Origin: Cudoniella acicularis
Lineage: Eukaryota > Ascomycota > Leotiomycetes > Helotiales > Helotiaceae
NCBI GenBank assembly: GCA_013054445.1
Contig: JAAMPI010001587.1
Location: forward strand, 1 to 12,550
Length of the DNA: 12,550 bases
Reading direction: 5' to 3'
A program made the position numbers and the translations under genes. Shown here piece after piece: positions 1 through 9,971 of the stretch (its first letter is position 1; each line of letters starts with the position of its first letter). The notes under the pieces are model-generated. The model saw only the letters and a program-made list of their open reading frames with translations. It was not told where the DNA came from and ran no database searches.

Positions 1-243
1 TCAAAATGTCCAAAGCTCACACAACCACGTACACACTCTGCAACCACACAACATACAGCAACAAACCCTGCTACTCCCCCAGCCAAGCCAGCCTAACAAA
101 CCCGCAGTTTTACTGCCGCAAAAAAACCGTCATAACAGAAAAAGTAAACAATTATTGTCCACCTTGTAAACGGAGCCGTAAGAATTACCAGGAGGTGAGT
201 GGTGGGAAGAAAGAAAGATGTGTGTTGAGGAGATTGAGGAGTT

Positions 244-287
244 GGGGTTTGGGGAAGGAGGGTAATGGAGAGGGGGAGGGGGAGGGG
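244..287 (+). repeat. G-rich cluster (possible G-quadruplex)
   Basis: Six runs of three or more G lie within 44 bases: 244-247, 251-254, 260-262, 272-276, 278-282 and 284-287. The last three are separated by single A residues. Loops between the earlier runs are 3, 5 and 9 nt. This density could permit an intramolecular quadruplex on the plus strand, although one loop is longer than the usual 7-nt limit. It may equally be simple purine-rich low-complexity DNA. Confidence 0.4.
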
Positions 288-795
288 CAGAGGAAGTACC
301 TACTTGAGACGCGACAAGGTGGGGAGAAAGGAAACGATAAAGCACGAGAAGAAAAGGAAGCAAAAGATAGCAGAAAGAGAAAGGCTTGGAAATGCCTCAC
401 CGCTTTCCCGAACCCATTGCTAGTAGCTTTCACTGAGCTTAGCTTCCGTACTTCTTTATCCCATTAACTTATTCAACACAAACTCACACTTCACGAATAG
501 TACGATGCCATTCATTCACCATTCAAAAAACAAAACCTAGTTCATGATCATGATCACTAACTGACTTCAAATTATCTTCTCGCTTCTCTCGCTCTTCTTC
601 TTTTCTTCTATACAAGCAATAGTGATCCTTTCCCCCTCCCTACACTCTTCGCCCATCAATCAACCCCGCTATCTATGCCGCACGCAAAGGTTTAGAATCG
701 AGATAAAACATAAGCTTGCACCCCTTTCCCTTCCTTTCCAATCCAAAAGTGAAAAAGTAAAAACAAGGCAAGAGGAGCCCATGATGTGTGTTTTA

Positions 796-813
796 CGTAG
801 TCGTAGTCGTAGT
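796..813. repeat. Hexanucleotide microsatellite, three perfect copies
   Basis: The 6-base unit CGTAGT is repeated three times in tandem without interruption. It sits in non-coding DNA about 120 bp past the GEA stop codon. It is short and probably a slippage product, useful mainly as a potential strain marker. Confidence 0.7.
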
Positions 814-933
814 CTAGTGTACAATTGCTCCGCCCTTTCTCCCTCCCTCCTTACCATCGCATCGCACCCTGCTTTCCTCTCTCCTCAAATCACGCCGTTA
901 TCTCCAAGCGGGGTGGAAAAGCGAGGGAAGCCC

Positions 934-3900
934 TCACGACACAGGCGCAACGGGGATCTGACTTGCAGCATCACCACCATTACTTTCTTTACTCTCCTCA
1001 ACAAGCGGCTCTTCAGGAGCCGTCACCACAGGCTTCTCTGCCTCTTTTGTTGGCGCCGCTGGATCCAAATCCAAATCTTTCTTCAAATCGGGAAGGAAGC
1101 GATCGATTCTCTTCCATGTTTCCACCCATAGTTTCTCCTGTGATGGGTCTTGAGATGGGGGGACGAGATAGCCACTGCTCGCCATGACGAGCAGGATATT
1201 TTTCAGGCTTTCGGGAACGGCTTCCTCCTGTGGATTGGATTAGAGATGAAAAGATAGAGGGGAAAAAGTGGAAACGTACCAAGCTGTCACCTTGCCCACT
1301 GTTCATCAGTCGGTCCATTATATCTAGGATCTTGAGCCACAGATCTAGCATGCCATCCCATTTCGAAAGCAGCACCAGATAGTGCAGGAATATTCTGCAT
1401 AGAAGAGTCGCAGCTTGCACCCTTGTTTCACTCATGCCAACTGGGTCGGAAGAGTAGACTTCTGGTTTCAAAAGTCTAACGATGAGCGGAAAGAGGACTT
1501 CGCCGAATATTGCTGTCCATTCTTCGTGCTCGCCAGATGTGAGCTCGGGAGATAGAAGAGTACGTTGCAGCGATGAGAATGCTTGGTGACGAATTTCTCG
1601 GCAGGGATTGGTACATTGCGTTGTAAGGGCTCGGAATATGGGTGACCAATAGGCTGCCCATGCCTCTTTACTTTCTAGATGAGATTGTTTCATCAGAACA
1701 GGTATTCGTGTCGTTAACGAGTAAATCATTGTAATGGCTTTTACACCTCGAGCCACGGCGGCATCAACTCTGCGTACGGTTAGATGGGATATATCAATTG
1801 AGCATTTGAAGTGGAGCCTTACCTAGGTTGTTTCGAGGGCTTTGGTTGTTGGCCCTTTCTCGCCCTTCGATCACGCTTCTGTTCTATGGTTGAGCCGACA
1901 CTCCCAGCTGATGCAAAGTCATTCAATAACTTCACCGCTGATTCATAATTGTCTGCCATTATAGTAGGTGGCGAGCCAACAGCAACGCCTTCCAGAATCT
2001 CAAAGACTGTGGGGGCGGACTGTATACTTCCTGTAAGATTTCGAAGTATGACCCAGAAGTCAGGAGAAGTCATGATCTCATTTCTCAAAGGCCCAGGCTC
2101 CTTGATGCACCGAGTTAACCCTTGAAGGACGAGAGGCGCTGCTCTGTCTAGAAGGTCTTTCTTGAAGCTAGATATGATATGTAGGACAATTGGGACACGG
2201 AGGAAAGTGTGTTCCTGCAGAGGTTAGTGAAAACATGAGTCTGATAAGCATAGTTACTTACATAACTGGCATGAAGCAGGTGTAGCAAGTAGAATATTGT
2301 TCTGGAGATCATGATGCTATGGTAGCTAGCGGCATGCCTCATAACGTTTTGCAAAGCCTCTGCCACATCTGCGCCAAGTGCCTCCACGGTGTCGTCGTCC
2401 CTAAGCGCAAGTACTGTGCAGAATTCTAAGAGATAGACCGTGGACGGATCGTATGTTGGACCGGAAGGTTTCTTTTGTGAATCTGGTGAAGTTGGCGTCT
2501 CCGTTTCAGGCTTGACGCTAATCACTGCGGACGCAGGGTCTTCAGGCAATTCAGAAAGGAGAGCCTGGACAAGTGGCTTTAGAGATTCCACCGGCATGTT
2601 TCTATTTAAGTTAGCAAGCGGATAATTACCGAATCATTCATACATACACCACATTTGCAAAGACGTCTCCCATGTAGCAGGCGTTGACGCAATCCACCGT
2701 GCAAAGTGTGCTCTCCAGCTCTTCATCTGACGGCTCTGGTGGATCATTTGCAGCATAGGCGGTAATGTAAGATGTAAACGCTGAAAACAAACCAGCTTCA
2801 CTTGGCTGTTTCCCGCGATCGATGACCTGAGAAGGATTTTGTAAGGGTATAGGAGGTATTTCCATACGATTCGGTGCATCGTCTGGTGCGAAGAATGGAG
2901 GTATTAAAGAGTTCACAAAAAGATTCAACCAAATGCGCACGATCTGAAATGCGTTAGAAAACTTGCAAGGGTAGAGTCGGTAGAAAGGCTTACATGTTTC
3001 CAACTTCCACTTATGACAGCTTCACTGCCATTCACAACACGGAATAGGACCACTGTAGCTAGCTGTGCTTTGAAATTTCTGCCAAATTTGACAGCAAGTT
3101 CGCTGACCATAACACTCTTCTCGTCAACTTGTATCTCAGTGTTCAAAGCAGTATTTGATGGTACTGCGGTCGATAAAGAAGTGATCGTACTCAAGCAGTA
3201 AACTACCTGGTCGACGGCTTCTCCTATACCGTATTTCGCTGCGATCCGCGCACACTGATCAAAGCCGGTAATGACTCTCGAGAACACTGCATCGTCACTG
3301 GCAGACATGAAGACATATGACAACGTGGAAACAACGGGTTTCCAGGTCGCAGCAAACATATCTGCATCGTAGATGTTGGTATCGCAGAGAATGAGATCTC
3401 CAGCAGATTCCGTCTTGAGCAAAAGCTCCTTCCAGGCGTAATCAAAAGCATGCTTGTTGTCGTGCTCGTCGGGCAAAATTATCTCATTTGCCTTGATAGC
3501 ATCATAGATGTCTTGAAGAAATTGCTCTTCGAAGTCCCCTCCACCGTTAACTCCTCTCAGATTCTTAGCAAAATTTTCAAATTTCATGCGATTTTTCGGG
3601 TTGATGTTTGGATTATACGAATCCGTATTTAGCATAATGGTTGCGTATGTCAGGACGAAGATAGCATCTTTCTCAACGACGCCTTGCGGTTTGGCATTAT
3701 CAAAGTACAGCTCAGAAAACACAGTTACAATGCGTTCAATCAAAGCCGACTCACCAGGCAGTCGGAAGGACTCGAGTAGCTCGCGAAGTGCTTCATCAAC
3801 CCGCTTCCCAGCGAACTCAAATGATTCCAAGAAAGCTTGGAGAATAGGTTCGTTGCCTTTTTTGGCGATAAATTCCCCAAACATCTTTTTGGAAATTCGG

Positions 3901-6066
3901 GTGGTCCCTTTTAAGAATGTTGCAACAGACTTGGGATCCTTTGGGGTTTCAATGATGCCTTGAGCAGCCAGATATGCTAGGCCGGACTTTGGGTTCTCGT
4001 TGAACTTTGCAGCCCCATGAATAATGCTTTTCTTCTTTCGTCGCTGTTCTCGGAGCTGTGCGACTTCCGGATATCCATTATATCTTGGCTCGTCATCAAG
4101 TCTGTCCGCAATAAATTGGATGTATCCAAGCAGTGCATCTAGGCATAACGGCGGTACACTTGTCGTGCTCCATGTCGCTGAGTCGGGGATTGAGTTTCTT
4201 GATAGAAGACCCACCATATCTTCGCACAAGTCGCTTCGATCAACCTCGCAGTCATAATTGACATAAAGCTCAACCATAAAGCTGGGTATCCGGGCAAGGG
4301 CACCAACACTCTCTACCATGGCCTCTCGAGCATCTGGTTTTCGAGAGCCACCTTCCATTCCCAGCTTCTGGCGGTCTTTTACAGGCACGGGGGTTGATCT
4401 GCCACTACTGTTCTGTGACGGAGCTTGAGGTACTCCAGCATACAGAGAAGGATCGATTCCTGGCTCTCGTGGAATCTCTACACGAGGATGCAAGCAAGCC
4501 ACCAAGTACGAGAGGAATAGCTCTTGTTGTAGCTTCAGTACTTCTCGACATGTTGCCAAAAGGGTTCCGGCAACAATTAGCGATTCGTGTAATATTGCCA
4601 TATTGTCAGATCGGACAAGTTGAAACAAATATCGGCAGAGGCGATCCTCAGCTAGAGTCGCCAAGCTGGGATGCTTGGCAATTGAGGGTCCAGCAACTTC
4701 TAGCGCCACATCTATGATCCGTAATGCCATAACTCTCATGGCATCTCCATGCTGGCGGTCATGTGGGTCCAGTAAGTCGACTAAAACACGGAAAAGTTCC
4801 CGAATTGAGGGTAATGAATAGGGCTTTATGGGAGGTTCATCTGAAGCTTCTGATGCAGGTCCTACTCCTATTTCGGAAGTATTATCCATGGACGGTGTTA
4901 GGCCCGCTCTTGATTTGTCGAAACTCGTTGACGGTCGGGACTCGGAAGGGGGGGCTGCTAATGAAGATTTAACAGCATCATTGGCGTTTGCTGAAGGATC
5001 CATCTTCACAGTATCCATGTCTTCCTTCGTTTTTTCATCCAATGCCTCAAGATCATCTCCAGCTTCTATTTCCAAGTGTTTTAGACGCTCGAAAATAACT
5101 TGACACATCTTGACCATGGACATCTCCGCTGAACGCCGCAGAAGTTCTGATAACCTTGCCTGACAGCACATACTCAGGCCTGTTTCCATCATCTCGCAGA
5201 CACTCTCATCGCTGAGTAGATCCCCTCCAGGCCCGGACAGCATTCCTTCCATAAGCTTCAATATCCTTAGAAGAACTATCTCATCTGCAGCAGAATCACT
5301 GGCCTCGAACCGACAATGTGTAATAGCCGCAGATAGGGATTGCATAGCTAGCGGAAGTCTGGGCGAATCGGCGCTTATGAGGTTATAGGAGAAGAACTTC
5401 GTTATAGCAACGAGCGCAAGGGAGGTAATAGGAGCGGAAGTTGCTGAAGCTTGAATGACCTGGAGGAAAGGATGTAATAAAGATGGCGTATCGAACTTGT
5501 GTATATCTGTCCCAAGATTAGCATTACTCTAGGCAGAACTGGAGAACTGGTCTTTCTCTACCTTTGCAACCTGTCAATTCGCGTCTCAGACGTCCAAACC
5601 CTGCCATTAGAGGATTATCCTGCATACTTTTCCCCTTTTTGCCCCTCAGACCCCATCGATTAGCTAGTCCGCCGTCATCGACACCATCTGTAAAGCCCGC
5701 AGAAGGTCTCTTGCCTCCTTTCCTGCTAGCAAGATCGTCTCGTGGGGTTCCTGGTCTGGAATTCTGTAGATTGGGCGTTATTGGACTCGAACTCCCACCC
5801 AGAATCGCTGATACCGACGAATGTGCCCATCGCGCATGCTTTCGCATAGCAGACGTGACCGTTATGCACTCTGTGGTGATTAAAGCCACGGGGTCGACTG
5901 CCACCGAGACGGCTGTTCTCCTTGAAGGCATCGTGACGCCGTTTGTGTGGTATGCTCCGAAGCTGTATCGTTCTTCGGTCGAGTCCGCACCTTGTATTAT
6001 GGTTTCCGGGACTTCCATCGTCTGCTCAGAGAGCTGGGAATCTGTGGGTTGGCCATCTTCGCTCAT
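934..6066 (-). CDS. GEA1: ARF guanine-nucleotide exchange factor, GBF1/Gea family (Sec7 domain)
   Basis: This gene encodes the large GEF that loads GTP onto Arf1-type GTPases at the cis/medial Golgi to drive COPI coat recruitment. Seven exons (minus strand) fit one frame: 6066-5562, 5506-2994, 2943-2648, 2601-2262, 2214-1823, 1769-1280 and 1227-934. They give 1609 aa, and all six introns are GT-AG and 46-55 nt long. The start is the first ATG, with A at -3. An N-terminal DCB region (about residues 38-300) is interrupted by a Ser/Gly/Arg-rich insert and followed by a Ser/Pro/Asp-rich linker (about 320-400). A HUS region follows, with the HUS box NYDCEVDRS at 585-593. The Sec7 domain spans about 657-850, with motif 1 FRLPGES carrying the glutamic finger Glu754 and motif 2 YATIMLNTD at 789-797. 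HDS1-3 helical repeats fill the C-terminal half, ending in a charged Pro/Glu tail. The family call is secure. GEA1, GEA2, geaA and GBF1 are orthologous names that I cannot separate. Confidence 0.95.
5507..5561 (-). other. GEA intron 1
   Basis: The intron is 55 nt, with donor GTAGAG, acceptor ACAG and a GCTAATC branch-like sequence about 16 nt before the acceptor. Removing it joins RRELTGCK to the conserved DCB stretch DIHKFDTPSLLHPFLQ. Reading through it gives a stop after 18 codons. The other five GEA introns are 2944-2993, 2602-2647, 2215-2261, 1770-1822 and 1228-1279. All of those lie in the C-terminal third of the gene, whereas exon 2 is uninterrupted for 2.5 kb. Confidence 0.9.
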
Positions 6067-6274
6067 ATTGTACTCGAAATCCGGGGCACGACGGAGACGA
6101 GCCTCGAAATGCAGTAAATCGACTTTTGACGGAGCCAGGCAGATCGCAGAAAGCAATCGAGTCTAGGCACAGTCGTACTATGTAAAAATTCACGTTTGAA
6201 AGCCGAGGAGTACAAATACAAAATTCCCTGGTCGTCAAAAGTCCCCGAGCGAGGCTCAATGTGTTCAGATCTAG

Positions 6275-6282
6275 CACGTGAT
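6275..6282 (-). promoter_or_regulatory. CACGTG E-box / CDEI-like site upstream of GEA
   Basis: Read on the minus strand the site is ATCACGTG, which fits the RTCACRTG consensus bound by Cbf1-type bHLH factors in fungi. It lies about 210 bp upstream of the GEA ATG, a plausible promoter distance. A single 8-base match can arise by chance, so this is only a candidate. Confidence 0.3.
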
Positions 6283-6357
6283 CTGATCGATGACTTGGTC
6301 AAATGGGTACCTAAATGCCCCCAATGGCTTACAACAAGCCAAATATGCAATAATGTA

Positions 6358-6610
6358 CTCGGCCTGGTATTTTCTGAGTGCCGGGGACAAACGAAAATCG
6401 GAATGAGTTGCTTCAAAGAAGGTACTCCGTAAAAAACCCACAGGAGGATAGTGATCTAGACATATTCAACGGCAATAGGCTCTTCCTTTAATTCAGTTTC
6501 TAAAAAGTAATTTATAGCCAACGCTGAGTTATTTTCCTACTGTGAAATATTCTAAATTCAGCTTGACTAGGAACCCGACGAGCTCGGCACTCAGAAAATA
6601 CCGGTCCGAG
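6358..6610. mobile_element. Putative MITE with ~28-bp terminal inverted repeats and TA target duplication
   Basis: The segment 6354-6385 is the reverse complement of 6583-6614 at 29 of 32 positions, with 197 bp between the arms. Setting the ends at CTCGG...CCGAG makes the element 253 bp, flanked on both sides by the dinucleotide TA (6356-6357 and 6611-6612). TA duplication is the hallmark of Tc1/mariner/pogo-type transposition. The interior has no open frame of note, as expected for a non-autonomous element. It sits 291 bp upstream of the GEA start and about 400 bp past the stop of the mannosyltransferase gene. Only one copy is in the window, so mobility is inferred from structure alone. A long-armed regulatory or terminator hairpin is the alternative. 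Confidence 0.5.
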
Positions 6611-6988
6611 TACACATGTTGAGATTTTCAAACCGATAAGATACACTTTAATATGTCCGTAACTACCTCACATCTATACTTTTACAAGAATCCGCCCAGA
6701 TTACACTACAAAAGCTGCTGGGACCAAGCGCTCAAATGAACAAGAATGCCGAGATCACCAGATCACGGACTATGCAACTCCCAACCTAACGCCTTATCCA
6801 TACGGTGTTTCGTAGAAACCTGCACGCTGAAGGTCTATAGTCCCACCGCCGTCAAACTATGCTTCCTTGCTCGGAAGCACTGTAGCTCGTTCCAACCAAA
6901 GTACGTAGAGTATAATACTTCGCTTGTTCAAATGTCTTCGTAATCATGCGTTGCCCTAGATCCGTAAATAAACAGCATGAGAAAGAGA

Positions 6989-6994
6989 TTTATT
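6989..6994 (-). terminator. Candidate polyadenylation signal AATAAA for the mannosyltransferase gene
   Basis: The minus strand reads AATAAA 17 nt past the stop codon of the mannosyltransferase gene. A second AATAAA overlaps the stop codon itself (7011-7016). Fungal poly(A) signals are degenerate and this one is close to the stop, so the assignment is tentative. Confidence 0.25.
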
Positions 6995-7011
6995 GTTTAC
7001 TAACATGTGCT

Positions 7012-8714
7012 TTATTGTGCTTTTACTGCATCTGGTTTTGGGTTTGATTTCACCTCCTCAACTTTAGCAACCGGCTTGGCATCGGCCTTGGGATCAGCGG
7101 GAGTGGCTTCTGGTTTCGTGCTTTCTGCACTAGAAGCCTGTTCCTTTTCCTTTTCTTTCTTCTCCTTCATAGCCTCATTCTGAATGTCATTCTTGTCCTT
7201 TTCCCATTGCGGGTTAGGATCGGCGAATGTTTCCTTGATTTTCTTCATTCGTTCCACTCGATCTTTTTCCTCTTGCTCACGCTGTTGGCGTTCTTTCTCC
7301 ATTTCCTGGGCCAAGTTAGAAACTATTAATTTTGTGACAAAATACAGTACTTACCTCCATATGGCGAATATCATCAACGCTGGGCTCGTACAAATGCCAG
7401 ATTGTGTAATGGGGCAGACCGACTACAGAAAATTGCATACGTTTTGCCATCTGTTGGGCGTTAGCTGTACAACTCCAACGAACTCGAAAAGGAATATTTT
7501 AACCTTTCCAAATCCTTCTGTCTCGGCGTGCTTCTCGAAACTGAAGGCTGGGAAGTGGACACCAGAGCGGAAAACCTTGGCCTTGGCCAAAATACTGACG
7601 CCTCCTACACCATCAATGTCCATTTCCATGTCCGGGTCGCCATAAGGATCTCGAAGGTATGCAAGATGGGGTCTCCAGGTCGCATATTCCGCATATCCCT
7701 CCACAATCACAGCATCTTCATCGAGGGTATCTGCCAATGCTAGGGCTGTCTCGGACTCTTGCCAGGAATTCAAATCGTAAGGTTGTTCGCCTCCGAGCCA
7801 ATCAGGAAGGGGTCGCCAGACATCTGATTTTGTTAGAAAAGTCCCAGAAGATAGTAATTAGACTTACTTGGTACAATTACGTCCTTGTTGTGACGCATCA
7901 AATCTTCTAGGATAGTGAAGGGAGCAGTCTCGACATCCACATCTCTCCAGTAAACCCAACTGTGGTAAGGACGCAAGGCTGCACTGAGTAGCCAATTTCT
8001 GGCCTGGGCCATCAATTTTCTTCTGCTTGCTTGAGCAGCAAAACCGTGACGACTCTCGACATCTTGGTTGACCTTCTGCCCAAAATCCTTCTCGATAATT
8101 GAAATCTCCCCAAACGGCATTTTTGGATCTGGGTCGGCTTGCAGGTCCTCCAACAGCTCCGAGAGTAGGGGCAGTGTTCGATCCTTGGAATCCGACACCA
8201 AGAATGCCAGATCTATGAGATGATGGGGATATGTAAAGTTGTGGAGATGTGCGAAGAACATTCGTAGATGCGATTCGGCGTCCCGTAGAGGGGCGCAAAG
8301 CAGAATTCGTTCCTCCCTCTCCCAACCCCTTGCGGTTCCTTGCACATTATTGAGATCGTAATATCTCACCGTCTCCAACTGAAAGTCTTCTCCTGAAGAT
8401 ATGAAGCCTAACGAAAGTACTGGTAGTATCGAGGCGCCTGGCCATACGAAGAACGCGAATAACACGATAGCTAAAACAACCGCTAATCGAATCAAAAGCT
8501 GTCGCCTCCTCCGCACCGCTGGTGATGCTTTTCTCGATTCAAATCTGTATTATGCGCAAAATGGTCAGTGTTGGTCTCGAAGGCGAATAAATTCCGAATA
8601 GGGGCGATTGCATTGACTGTACCTATGGGGGGATATGGAATATGTGGTCTTCTCCTGGGCTCTTGGATAGCCATTCGAATATGCGTTTGACGTCGCATGA
8701 TGCCGCGGTAACAT
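7012..8714 (-). CDS. ANP1: Golgi alpha-1,6-mannosyltransferase subunit, Anp1/Mnn9/Van1 family (probably Anp1)
   Basis: This is a subunit of the mannan polymerase complex that extends the alpha-1,6 backbone of N-glycan outer chains in the Golgi lumen. Five exons (minus strand) are 8714-8623, 8544-7868, 7823-7504, 7450-7355 and 7305-7012. They give 492 aa, about the length of yeast Anp1 (about 500). It has a type II layout: a short basic cytosolic tail with RRRR at 42-45, one membrane segment at about 47-65, then a luminal catalytic domain. That domain carries the donor-binding DVD motif at 232-234 within YWRDVDVETAP, then EGYAEYATWR, and later VVGLPHYTIWHLYEPS. A highly charged Lys/Glu/Gln tail, probably coiled-coil and then disordered, runs from about 395 to the end. 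The family is certain. The paralogue is my best guess, from overall length and the charged tail, and Van1 is not excluded. The start is the first ATG that splices in frame through the consensus acceptor at 8545. Confidence 0.88.
8545..8622 (-). other. ANP1 intron 1
   Basis: The intron is 78 nt, with donor GTACAG, a CTGAC branch-like site and acceptor ACAG. It joins the N-terminal tail from the ATG at 8714 to FESRKASPAVRRRR just before the membrane anchor. The other introns are 7824-7867 (44 nt, GTAAGT...CAG), 7451-7503 (53 nt, donor GTTAAA, CTAAC branch, CAG) and 7306-7354 (49 nt, GTAAGT...CAG). Intron 3 has the weakest donor, but its removal restores a conserved junction (GFGK to MAKRM). Confidence 0.75.
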
Positions 8715-9640
8715 CCTGAAGGGATCTTGAAGATTGCACGTAGATGTGGATATTCGGAATTGCGAAAATGCCAGTTGGGCCTTTAGATATATTTTCAGCC
8801 AAGCTGACGCTCGTGTTCACCCCCTGGGCCTTTGCCCAACGCTCATAGATTAACCAGAAGAGAACAATTCGTGACGGTGGCGAATCTGACGGGTTCGGGG
8901 TGGTGCGAAGAGTGATACTGCATCAGCGACGGGTGGATGGTTTGCTCAACAATAATGGGAATTGAAGATTGGCATGGTAGAGGACGTGTACAGATCTCGC
9001 GGTACAAAATAATTACTCCTGACGAGGAAGCAAGCGCAGTATCGCTTAGCTGAAATGAAACAGGCGCCTTGTCGGGAGTGACACGTGCAGTGCAGCCCGG
9101 ACGACCTGGGCAGCGAAGCTGCTGCGACCGCAAGGGCGATCTCAGCTGCAAAAGGGAATCCGTTCTTTAGGCTGTGAACTGTCCCTGTACCACCCAACAG
9201 CTTTGTTTCTAAATATGTATCACAATCTTTTGATACAGATGCTATCTAGTGCAATGCTTTTTATGTCTCAAGTTGCTCGGCAGATGTAAGTGTCACCACC
9301 GTCTTGAAAAGTAGCTAGTATGATTCAAAAGCAAAAATCAGTTGCACGGGAATAATTCAACAACGTGGGTATTCCTTAATAGCCGACCTGCCTCGATATC
9401 ACTGTGTTAATTATTCTGTCACTTATTTTAGAGCCTCGGATTATTGTCATACTGTCATCTAGCCTTCCTCAAAATGCATGGCACAAAATTTTGATGCAAT
9501 AGCGCAAGTGGAATCAAGAAGTGTAATGCAGTATATATATTATTAGTATATTCAAAGTCTTCTAGGATCTTCGTGATATCTAAACCCTAGATCCAAACCC
9601 TGGACTTACCGTTGAAGCAATCTGATGCTCTCCAGCTGCT

Positions 9641-9680
9641 ACTGAGCAGAGGACTGAGCACAGAGGATTCTGCTGAGCAC
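9641..9680. repeat. Short imperfect direct repeat (CTGAGCA motif, three copies)
   Basis: The core CTGAGCA occurs at about 9642, 9654 and 9672, the first two within an imperfect 12-15 bp duplication (ACTGAGCA followed by CAGAGG or GAGG). The function is unknown. It falls inside the cryptic plus-strand frame described in the findings and may be part of decayed coding sequence. Confidence 0.35.
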
Positions 9681-9971
9681 GATTCTAAACAAGAGAGCCG
9701 ATCGAGAATTCAGACCAAAACCTCTGCTAAGTGTTAGTATAAACACAATCAAAGTTCAACAATCTCAAATGATCTTCAAGGTGCTCAGAAAAGCCAGTTT
9801 ACTCAGGCACCTCAGCCGGCCTCGATTCTCCAATTTACAAGACGCAAAGAAGAGAAGCAAGGCACTGAAGCTACGCACTCCACAACCTATCATCCCGACC
9901 ACGAATGGTCAGTCCGGTGCGGGAGGGTGGCTCGGCCGACACGCAATAGTGGAATGGATAAGCTGTTGTCA

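Larger units (their letters stand above)
1..933. other. Non-coding flank downstream of the ARF-GEF gene
   Basis: No convincing gene is seen here. The longest frame (positions 6-467, plus strand) encodes a low-complexity Glu/Gly/Lys/Arg-rich product whose composition simply mirrors purine-rich DNA. The stretch alternates purine-rich (about 185-400) and pyrimidine-rich (about 573-610 and 720-860) DNA. Part of it next to position 934 should be the 3' UTR of the minus-strand GEA gene. Beyond that it may include the promoter or terminator of an unseen gene to the left. No consensus AATAAA was noticed on the minus strand close to the GEA stop, which is common for fungal genes. Confidence 0.5.
6067..7011. 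other. Intergenic region: GEA upstream and ANP1 downstream
   Basis: No coding region is supported. Reading from the GEA start outward, it holds a CACGTG box at 6275, a CCAAT pentamer at 6321-6325 on the plus strand, and a TIR-bounded element at 6358-6610. About 400 bp that must include the 3' UTR of the minus-strand mannosyltransferase gene follows. Every frame here is short or antisense to nothing recognisable. Confidence 0.6.

Noticed and set aside
6..467. 153-codon plus-strand frame at the left edge
   Set aside because: The product is low-complexity (Glu/Gly/Lys/Arg) and reflects purine-rich DNA. There is no domain, no supporting splice structure, and the opposite strand is open over much of the same stretch.
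3586..3963. 125-codon plus-strand frame inside GEA
   Set aside because: It is a shadow of the conserved Sec7 coding frame on the minus strand.
5564..6166. 200-codon plus-strand frame
   Set aside because: It is antisense to GEA exon 1, whose minus-strand reading matches the DCB region and splices correctly into exon 2.
8843..9197. Two overlapping minus-strand frames of 83-102 codons upstream of the mannosyltransferase
   Set aside because: They lie where the ANP1 promoter and 5' UTR are expected, share the same DNA in different frames, and have no conserved pattern.
9580..9601. Two AAACCCT motifs resembling telomere-type repeats
   Set aside because: There are only two separated copies without a tandem array, so chance or a minor promoter motif is more likely than an interstitial telomere.
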